A stretch of 36,701 nucleotides of DNA from Bacteroidota bacterium. Lineage in GTDB: Bacteria; Bacteroidota; Bacteroidia; Bacteroidales; Prolixibacteraceae. Positions 31,048 through 36,701 of this stretch are shown in pieces; position 1 is the first letter of the stretch, and each line of letters opens with the position of its first letter. Location of the stretch: positions 1 through 36,701 of the forward strand of contig JAUYMU010000036.1 in the NCBI GenBank assembly GCA_030698405.1. The letters run 5' to 3'. The notes under the pieces are model-generated. The model had not been told where the DNA came from. It made no database searches and saw only the letters and a list, made by a program, of their open reading frames with translations. The translations under genes and the position numbers were made by a program.

Positions 31048-32616
31048 ATGAAACGAACCGAATCATTGAGGGCAATTCTGCATTCAGCAGATAAAATCTG
31101 GGATGTTGTAGTAATCGGCGGTGGTGCAACCGGACTGGGTGCCGGAGTTGATGCCGCTTCAAGAGGTTTTGAAACCCTGGTGCTCGAACAATATGACTTC
31201 GCCAAGGGAACTTCATCGCGAAGTACAAAACTGGTACACGGTGGGGTTCGTTATCTGGCGGCGGGCGACATTGCCATGGTTTTGGAAGCGCTGAACGAAA
31301 GAGGATTGCTTTTGCAGAATGCGCCGCATCTGGTGCAAAATATGAAGTTCATTATTCCCATTTACGAATGGTGGGACGGGCCTTTTTATACGGTCGGGTT
31401 AAAAGTTTATGATATGATGGCCGGGAAACTGGGATTGGGCCCTTCTATTCATATTTCGAAAGAGGAAACCATGAAAGCCATACCAAACCTAGTGGAAAAG
31501 GATTTGAAGGGCGGGGTGATTTATCACGATGGTCAGTTTGATGACTCAAGGCTGGCCATAAGTCTGGCACAAACCATTACCGACAATGGTGGATATGTGC
31601 TGAATAATTTCGGTGTAACCGGATTGATAAAAAATGAGGAGGGCATGATTTCAGGAGTCCAGTGTTTTGATTCTGAAAACAATAAATCCTATTCAATAAA
31701 AGCAAAAGTTGTAGTCAATGCAACCGGTATTTTTGTTGATTCGATCAACCGCATGGATGAGCCTGCCCATAAAAAAACGATAGTTCCAAGTCAGGGTATC
31801 CATATTATTCTCGACCAGTCGTTTCTTCAGGGCGATTCGGCTATAATGATCCCAAAAACAGCGGATGGACGCGTATTGTTTGCCGTTCCGTGGCATGGAA
31901 AAGTGGTGGTTGGTACAACTGATACACTGGTTGAAAATCCGGAGATTGAACCGCGTGCACTGGATGAGGAAATTAAATTTATACTGACTACTGCCGGGAA
32001 ATACCTGGCCAAAAAGCCAAAGCGAAAGGACGTTTTAAGCATTTTTGCCGGGTTAAGGCCATTGGCTGCTCCTGAAGACAAGAATCGGGAAACCAAAGAA
32101 ATATCGCGCAGTCACAGGTTGATTATTTCGCAGTCAGGGTTAATTACCATGATTGGCGGGAAGTGGACAACCTTCCGTAAAATGGGTGAAGATATTGTTG
32201 ATAAGGCAATCCTTCTGGGTGGCCTGAAGGATAAGGAATGTGTCACTAAAAATATGCCCATTCACGGCTATTTAAAAAATCACAAGAATTACGGGCACCT
32301 GCATGTTTATGGTTCAGATGTTCCAAAGATAAAGGCACTGATTAGTCAGGATCCTGAATTGGCAGAAAAACTCCATCCGGATTTGCCGTACCTGAAAGTG
32401 GAAGTTGTTTGGGCTGTTCGGGAAGAGATGGCGCGAACCATCGAAGATTTTCTTGCAAGAAGAACACGGGCCCTTTTACTCGATGCAAGGGCAAGTATTG
32501 CAATGGCGCCTCTGGTTGCAGAGATTATGGCTGATGAGCTTGGATACAGAAGAAAGTGGCGAAAAGAACAAGTGCGTTTATATACTGAATATGCAACAGG
32601 TTACATCTTAAACTAA
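31048..32616 (+). CDS. glpD: Glycerol-3-phosphate dehydrogenase (FAD-dependent, GlpD/GlpA type)
   Basis: 522 aa from ATG at 31048 (MKRTESLRAILHSADK); a reading from 30967 would add an unlikely 27-residue leader. The dinucleotide-binding motif VVIGGGATGLGAG lies at 21-33. TSSRSTKLVHGGVRYL, the DAO active-site region GVRYLAAGD, RVLFAVPWHGKVVVGTTDT and GKWTTFRKMGED are GlpD/GlpA blocks, and a C-terminal helical domain (VVWAVREEMARTIEDFLARRTRALL) completes it. It oxidises sn-glycerol-3-phosphate to dihydroxyacetone phosphate at the membrane, feeding electrons to quinone. glpF follows 6 nt later; glycerol kinase is not in the window. A -7-like TATATTTTG lies at 31004-31012, 35 nt before the start, with no good partner. 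Confidence 0.92.
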   Translation: MKRTESLRAILHSADKIWDVVVIGGGATGLGAGVDAASRGFETLVLEQYDFAKGTSSRSTKLVHGGVRYLAAGDIAMVLEALNERGLLLQNAPHLVQNMKFIIPIYEWWDGPFYTVGLKVYDMMAGKLGLGPSIHISKEETMKAIPNLVEKDLKGGVIYHDGQFDDSRLAISLAQTITDNGGYVLNNFGVTGLIKNEEGMISGVQCFDSENNKSYSIKAKVVVNATGIFVDSINRMDEPAHKKTIVPSQGIHIILDQSFLQGDSAIMIPKTADGRVLFAVPWHGKVVVGTTDTLVENPEIEPRALDEEIKFILTTAGKYLAKKPKRKDVLSIFAGLRPLAAPEDKNRETKEISRSHRLIISQSGLITMIGGKWTTFRKMGEDIVDKAILLGGLKDKECVTKNMPIHGYLKNHKNYGHLHVYGSDVPKIKALISQDPELAEKLHPDLPYLKVEVVWAVREEMARTIEDFLARRTRALLLDARASIAMAPLVAEIMADELGYRRKWRKEQVRLYTEYATGYILN

Positions 32617-32622
32617 TTTAAT

Positions 32623-33360
32623 ATGAATCCACTGGTTGCGGAATACCTGGGTACATTTATATTGCTCCTGATGGGAAACGGCGTTTGTGCCAACAGTTCA
32701 CTTAAAGGAACATTTGCCAAAGGCGCCGATTGGGTGTTAATAACATTTGGGTGGGGACTTGGTGTTTTCCTGGGCGTTATTGTTGCTGGTCCGTCAAGCG
32801 GGGCGCATTTAAATCCAGCTGTTACAATCGGATTGGCAGTGGCCGGAAAATTTGCATGGGTTGATACACCTTTGTATATTCTAGCTCAAATACTTGGAGC
32901 AATGTCAGGAGCTTTTTTAACATGGGTGCTTTTTGCCGACCATTATAATATTACCGAAGATCCGGGAACAATAAAAGGTACATTTTGTACATCGCCAGCC
33001 ATAAAAAATACTCCCCGAAATGTATTGAGCGAAGTTGTCGGAACTTTTGTCCTGATATTTGTCGTCTTGTTCATTTCAGGTCCGGAGTTCATATCTACCG
33101 GTGTGGGTGAGGTGAAAATTGGATTGGGATCGGTGGGCGCTTTGCCGGTTGCATTGCTGGTGGTAGCAATCGGTATGAGCCTTGGGGGACTTACAGGTTA
33201 TGCGATCAACCCGGCACGTGATCTTGGCCCCCGGATCATTCATTCGCTTGTTCCGATCAAATCAAAAGGTACCAGCGATTGGGGATATGCCTGGGTTCCA
33301 ATTGTCGGACCGGTTACAGGCGCTGTAATTGCTGCGGTGGTCTTTGTCGCAGTGAATTAA
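32623..33360 (+). CDS. glpF: Glycerol uptake facilitator (aquaglyceroporin)
   Basis: 245 aa MIP channel with six membrane helices and two half-helices carrying NPA motifs: HLNPAVTIG (NPA 64-66) and YAINPARDLGPR (NPA 196-198). The aspartate following the second NPAR (D200) is characteristic of glycerol-conducting channels rather than water channels. It imports glycerol across the inner membrane by facilitated diffusion. It starts 6 nt after glpD and is surely co-transcribed with it, giving a short glycerol catabolism operon. Confidence 0.94.
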   Translation: MNPLVAEYLGTFILLLMGNGVCANSSLKGTFAKGADWVLITFGWGLGVFLGVIVAGPSSGAHLNPAVTIGLAVAGKFAWVDTPLYILAQILGAMSGAFLTWVLFADHYNITEDPGTIKGTFCTSPAIKNTPRNVLSEVVGTFVLIFVVLFISGPEFISTGVGEVKIGLGSVGALPVALLVVAIGMSLGGLTGYAINPARDLGPRIIHSLVPIKSKGTSDWGYAWVPIVGPVTGAVIAAVVFVAVN

Positions 33361-33374
33361 ATTTTCACAGCTGA

Positions 33375-34019
33375 CTATTCCGCTACTTTCTGCACCACCA
33401 TTATTCCATCCCGAACCGGAAGGATCACATTTTTTACACGCGGATCAGTTTGCACCAAATCGTTAAACTCCAGGATTCCGCGGGTTTGATCTTCACCGGC
33501 AGCATCGGGATCGGCTACTTTGCCGTCCCACAGAACATTGTCGGCAAGCAAGAACCCGCCAACAGGAATTTTATCAATTATCAAATGGTAATAATCGCAA
33601 TAGTCGCGTTTGTCGGCATCAATAAAAACCAGATCGAATGATTGGTTGATAGCTGGGATGATTTGCCTTGCATCGCCAATATGCTGAACAATCCGGTCGG
33701 CAAATCCCGATTTCAGGAAGTATTTTTGTGCGATGGATTCCAGTTCGTCGTCAATTTCGATGGTGTGTAATTGTCCGCCTTCTGCCAGTCCTTTTGCCAG
33801 GCACAATGCTGAATAGCCTGTAAATGTGCCGATTTCAAGAATGCAACTGGGTTTTATCATGCAACTGATCATACTCAGAATCTGCCCTTGCAGATGACCT
33901 GATAACATACGCGATCCCAATATTTTGATATGTGTTTCGCGGTCAAGTTCACGAAGAAATTCCTCTTCAGGAGAAATGTGGTTTAAAATATACTGGTCGA
34001 GTAAAACAGGATCGGTCAT
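33375..34019 (-). CDS. Class I SAM-dependent O-methyltransferase
   Basis: 214 aa, of the catechol/caffeoyl-CoA O-methyltransferase type. SAM motif I is LEIGTFTGYS (61-70). The acidic post-motif is HTIEIDDELE, and the metal-binding D134 lies in VFIDADKRDY. GGFLLADNVLWDGKVADP carries a second conserved aspartate and asparagine. It methylates small phenolic or other hydroxylated substrates; the actual substrate is unknown. It lies 1 nt after the M16 peptidase gene on the same strand. Confidence 0.92.
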   Translation of the reverse strand: MTDPVLLDQYILNHISPEEEFLRELDRETHIKILGSRMLSGHLQGQILSMISCMIKPSCILEIGTFTGYSALCLAKGLAEGGQLHTIEIDDELESIAQKYFLKSGFADRIVQHIGDARQIIPAINQSFDLVFIDADKRDYCDYYHLIIDKIPVGGFLLADNVLWDGKVADPDAAGEDQTRGILEFNDLVQTDPRVKNVILPVRDGIMVVQKVAE

Positions 34020-34020
34020 T

Positions 34021-35235
34021 TTACTGATAAATTAAAGTACTGCTTTGCGGTTCATCCAATATTTCGTTGGCAATTTCGAGAATTTCGGCGCCGCCAATCG
34101 CTTCAATTTTTTTGAAAATTGTTTCCAGCGTGTCAACCCGATCGAAAAACAAATAACTTTTCCCGATCGAAAGCATCAGATCTTCACGGTTTTCGGTCGA
34201 AATAGCCAATTGACCGATCAGTTGTTTTTTTGCACGGCTCAGTTGCAGAATCCCCATCGGCTGTTCTTTTATTTTCCTGAATTCCTTGTTTACCAGCCGA
34301 AGCGCCTGTTCCATGTTTTCCTTGTCGGTACCGAAATACACGCTGAATTCGCCCGTATCGAAATAACCGGTATAACCCGATTCAACATTGTATGCCATTC
34401 CGTTGCGTTCGCGCAGCACCATGTTCAGGCGCGAATTCATGGATGCCCCTCCCAGAATGTTGTTCAGTAAAACCATTTGCATCCTTTTAGGACTGAAAAT
34501 ATTCGGTGCAAGGTTGCCAATGATGCAATGGGCCTGAAAGGTATCTTTTTGGATAATTCGTCTTTCGGGTCGGTAATTATATTGATCGGACCGCTTTTTT
34601 GTGCGTATTTTCTCTGGAATTCCACCGAAGAATTTCTCCGCCAGATGAATGAATTTCGTCATTGAAATATTGCCCACCGAACTCAAAACAATTTGGTCGG
34701 TGTGGTAATTTTCATCCATAAATTTCAGGATACTATTTTTGCTGAAGGTTTTAATAAGCTCTGGAGTTCCCAGTATATTGCGCGCAATCGGGTGCCCGTC
34801 GAACAGGATTTCTTCAAATTCATCAAAAATAAGTTCCGAAGGATTGTCCTTGTACGAATTGATTTCTTCAATTACCACTTCCTTTTCGAGCTCCAGTTCT
34901 TTTGTCGGGAAAGTGCTGTTAATCAGAATGTCGCTGATCAGATCCATCGAGCGGTGGTAATATTCGCTGAGGAAAGTGGCATAAACAGCGGTTTCTTCCT
35001 TGGTGGTATAGGCATTCAGTTCGCCGCCAACGTCTTCAATGCGGTTTAAGATATGAAAAGCCCTGCGCTTTTGGGTACCTTTAAAAATTACGTGTTCAAT
35101 AAAATGAGCGATGCCTTGTTCGTTTGCCTCCTCATCCCTCGATCCGGTATTGATCAGTACTCCAAAATGCGAAACCGGCGATTTCACTTCCTGATGAATA
35201 ATACGAATTCCATTCTTTAGTACGAATGTTTGCAT
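34021..35235 (-). CDS. M16 family zinc peptidase (processing-peptidase-like)
   Basis: 404 aa, the single-chain length for bacterial PPBP-like M16B proteins. The inverted zinc motif HFIEH (44-48) and the downstream glutamate in VIEEINSYKDNP (E123/E124) are intact, so it should be catalytically active. The second half (QAHCIIGNLAPNI to NSRLNMVLRERNGMAYNVESGY) has the conserved substrate-cleft arginine/tyrosine block. No signal peptide is seen. The O-methyltransferase gene follows by 1 nt. Confidence 0.92.
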   Translation of the reverse strand: MQTFVLKNGIRIIHQEVKSPVSHFGVLINTGSRDEEANEQGIAHFIEHVIFKGTQKRRAFHILNRIEDVGGELNAYTTKEETAVYATFLSEYYHRSMDLISDILINSTFPTKELELEKEVVIEEINSYKDNPSELIFDEFEEILFDGHPIARNILGTPELIKTFSKNSILKFMDENYHTDQIVLSSVGNISMTKFIHLAEKFFGGIPEKIRTKKRSDQYNYRPERRIIQKDTFQAHCIIGNLAPNIFSPKRMQMVLLNNILGGASMNSRLNMVLRERNGMAYNVESGYTGYFDTGEFSVYFGTDKENMEQALRLVNKEFRKIKEQPMGILQLSRAKKQLIGQLAISTENREDLMLSIGKSYLFFDRVDTLETIFKKIEAIGGAEILEIANEILDEPQSSTLIYQ

Positions 35236-35338
35236 CTATTTTCCTGAAAAGTGTAAAAAATTTTGGTTTGCAAAAGTATGAAAAAGAAATGGTTCAATAC
35301 CGAAAGCAAAAAAAATGCAACAGATGAAAACATTTATT

Positions 35339-35368
35339 TTTGTAGTTTAAATAATTGGTCTATATTTG
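35339..35368 (+). promoter_or_regulatory. Promoter of tRNA-Phe
   Basis: TTTG at 35339-35342, an 18-nt spacer and TATATTTG at 35361-35368, an exact TAnnTTTG element. The tRNA begins 75 nt after the -7 element, so a leader of about 68 nt would be removed during processing. Confidence 0.8.
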
Positions 35369-35443
35369 CAACCCGAAAGCGAAACGGAATAGCCAAAAGC
35401 AACTCCGAAAAGCCTAGGAAAAAGTCCGCGCCGGACTCAAAAC

Positions 35444-35516
35444 GGTGCCATAGCTCAGTTGGTAGAGCAATGGACTGAAAATCCATGTGTCCCTGGTTCA
35501 AATCCAGGTGGCACCA
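35444..35516 (+). tRNA. tRNA-Phe (GAA)
   Basis: 73 nt folding into a full cloverleaf. The acceptor stem pairs GGTGCCA with TGGCACC, with discriminator A at 35516. The D arm is GCTCAGTTGGTAGAGC. The anticodon loop CTGAAAA gives anticodon GAA at 35477-35479, and the T arm is CCTGGTTCAAATCCAGG. The 3' CCA is not encoded. A tyrosine recombinase gene in the same orientation begins 144 nt downstream, suggesting the 3' end of this tRNA has served as an integration site. Confidence 0.97.
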
Positions 35517-35519
35517 CAC

Positions 35520-35560
35520 AAAGCGAGTGATGTTTAATTACATCATTCGCTTTTGTCTTT
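35520..35560 (+). terminator. Terminator after tRNA-Phe
   Basis: A 14-bp stem with one wobble pairs 35520-35533 with 35540-35553 (AAAGCGAGTGATG with CATCATTCGCTTT) and is followed by TGTCTTTT. Confidence 0.8.
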
Positions 35561-35603
35561 TAATCAGGCAGTTACAAAATATATTTTTGTTTGAAATCCG
35601 GTT

Positions 35604-35654
35604 AAATTCATTCCGAAAGCATTCACAAGTAAAAATTCATTCCAAATTCATTCC
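35604..35654 (+). repeat. Three 11-bp direct repeats (AAATTCATTCC) upstream of the integrase
   Basis: Copies lie at 35604-35614, 35633-35643 and 35644-35654; the first and third continue with GAAA. They occupy the stretch between the tRNA terminator and the integrase start, where arm-type binding sites of tyrosine recombinases or their excisionases usually lie. Confidence 0.75.
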
Positions 35655-35659
35655 GAAAA

Positions 35660-36568
35660 ATGGCTATTCCAAGACTGTACATTGACGAAAAAAAGAAGAA
35701 AAAAGACGGGTTTGTTTCAATTTACTGCATGGTACATATTGAATCAAAGACAATCAAAATAAATACCAATGTATCTGTACTTTATGAAAGGTTTGATGTA
35801 GTAAAAGGTAGGATTAAAGGCAATACAAAGGAAGATAATGACAATAACCTGATTATTGACCGCTGCTTATCGCTGATCAATGAAATATTTGTTCGGTACC
35901 GGCTGCAAAATCGGGTTTTAACCGCTGATTTATTACTCCTGGAATATAAAAACCCTTCGATGTACATTGATTTTTATACTTTTTTCGACAAAAAAATAAA
36001 TGAACGGATACGGGCCAAAGAAATCGGCGCGGAATCAGGCAAACATCACCGCGTTTTATTGAATAAGCTAAAGGAATTTAAACCGGCTCTTTCATTTGCT
36101 GAAATCGATTTAAAGTTTCTGGTTTCATTTCGTAACTTTTGCAGAATCACAAAGGGAAATTCTGTAAATACCAATCAAAAGACATTTGCATATTTTAGTT
36201 GTTACCTGAACATTGCGAAGCGCGAAGAAATTATAAGCAATAACCCGCTTGAATTGCTCGAATTTAAAAGGATAGATGTACACATGAGTTTTTTAACTGA
36301 AGTTGAATTAAAAAAACTGGTTAAATATTATGACCGGGAAGAATTTCAGGAAAACTTACACAAAATTTTGCGGCATTTTTTATTTTGCTGCCTGACTGGT
36401 ATCAGGAGAAGCGATTTTAAACGGCTGGAAAGAAAACACCTTCATGAAAATACTTTAAAGTTTATACCTCACAAAACCCGAAATCAAAAGGCAAAGGAAT
36501 TACATATACCATTGATTGAAAAAGCAAAAAAGTTAATTCAGGATGAGAATTTTCAAAGTGTTTACTAA
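35660..36568 (+). CDS. Tyrosine recombinase/integrase, C-terminally truncated
   Basis: 302 aa. The N-terminus is an arm-binding-like beta domain (PRLYIDEKKKKKDGFVSIYCMVHIESK). A core-binding SAM-like domain covers about 105-200 (FDKKINERIRAKEIGAESGKHHRVLLNKLKEF). The catalytic domain begins with FLTEVELKKLVKYY and contains the first catalytic arginine in LTGIRRSDFKRL (R249) and K272 in PHKTRNQKAKELHIPL. It stops at 36568, before the HxxR block and the nucleophilic tyrosine, about 90 residues short. A +1 frame from 36555 reads KVFTNISEEK, which fits the expected continuation, then ends at 36614, so a frameshift plus a further break is likely. It lies next to tRNA-Phe in the same direction; probably inactive. 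Confidence 0.85.
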   Translation: MAIPRLYIDEKKKKKDGFVSIYCMVHIESKTIKINTNVSVLYERFDVVKGRIKGNTKEDNDNNLIIDRCLSLINEIFVRYRLQNRVLTADLLLLEYKNPSMYIDFYTFFDKKINERIRAKEIGAESGKHHRVLLNKLKEFKPALSFAEIDLKFLVSFRNFCRITKGNSVNTNQKTFAYFSCYLNIAKREEIISNNPLELLEFKRIDVHMSFLTEVELKKLVKYYDREEFQENLHKILRHFLFCCLTGIRRSDFKRLERKHLHENTLKFIPHKTRNQKAKELHIPLIEKAKKLIQDENFQSVY

Positions 36569-36701
36569 CATTTCGGAGGAAAAATTTCTTGATCCACATG
36601 GGTTTATAGAGTGACAAAATTCGATTACCTACCTCTAAGATTGACATATATATCTGTAATACAATTGTTTATAATGATCTTTCTTTTTTTAGTGGATTAC
36701 G
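36569..36701. other. Window end after the broken integrase; no gene recognised
   Basis: 133 nt, AT-rich. The first 46 nt are open in the +1 frame relative to the integrase. The remainder shows no coding signal or recognisable IS end. A short minus-strand ORF across it (36462-36647) overlaps the integrase and has no recognisable features. Confidence 0.4.

Noticed and set aside
35263-35478. 71-codon plus-strand ORF running into tRNA-Phe
   Set aside because: It spans the tRNA promoter and enters the tRNA; no coding features.
36462-36647. 61-codon minus-strand ORF across the integrase end
   Set aside because: It overlaps the conserved integrase segment in antisense and has no recognisable motif.
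36641-36675. TTGACA and TATAAT boxes near the right end
   Set aside because: The spacer is 23 nt, far from 17, and Bacteroidota use a different consensus. AT-rich sequence makes such matches likely by chance.

Overview
The window looks like a chromosomal segment of a Bacteroidota bacterium, most likely of the Marinilabiliales/Prolixibacteraceae type. The reasons are: A+T-rich sequence; Bacteroidota-style promoters (TTTG about 20 nt before TAnnTTTG, for example ahead of the tRNA and of the toxin-antitoxin pair); a CvrA/NhaP2-type K+/H+ antiporter; CarboxypepD_reg-like surface proteins; and secreted GH29 and GH9 glycosidases and a DUF1080 protein. The genus assignment is inference.

Layout. 1-2.4 kb is an insertion-sequence-like element with a 750-aa DDE transposase and imperfect 21-bp terminal inverted repeats. 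Its right end lies in the 3' part of the antiporter gene and removes the end of the TrkA_C domain. 2.4-10.8 kb is a mostly minus-strand housekeeping block: antiporter, GTPases Der and Era, a START-like membrane protein, a DUF1801 protein, an ECF sigma factor with a linked membrane protein, rRNA pseudouridine synthase RluB and a CarboxypepD_reg protein. 11-19.8 kb holds a serine hydrolase, a ThuA-like protein, cysteine desulfurase SufS, a DUF1016 (PDDEXK) nuclease with a 53-codon overlapping ORF and a helical-repeat neighbour, a Nudix hydrolase, a membrane protein, a second CarboxypepD_reg protein, a coiled-coil lipoprotein and a DUF1080 protein. 19.9-22.7 kb holds dGTPase, a YgjP-like metallopeptidase and an unknown protein. 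22.9-30 kb is glycan related: a GH29 fucosidase, a GH9 protein with an extra N-terminal region, and a large GT39-like membrane protein.

The most unusual structure lies between the two glycosidases. A RAYT (REP-associated tyrosine transposase, HUH family) is bracketed by 33-bp perfect palindromes. It has a tandem array of 46-bp half-palindromes on its 3' side and carries a 17-bp-armed version of the same palindrome in frame inside its own coding sequence. A further solitary copy lies 20 kb away next to der.

30.1-31 kb has a DUF433/DUF5615 toxin-antitoxin pair with a very short leader, followed by a decayed relic of a second pair. Then come glycerol-3-phosphate dehydrogenase and the glycerol facilitator (glpD-glpF), an O-methyltransferase and an M16 peptidase. 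The window ends with tRNA-Phe(GAA), its terminator, three 11-bp direct repeats and a tyrosine recombinase broken before its catalytic tyrosine. This is the signature of an integrated and partly decayed mobile island.
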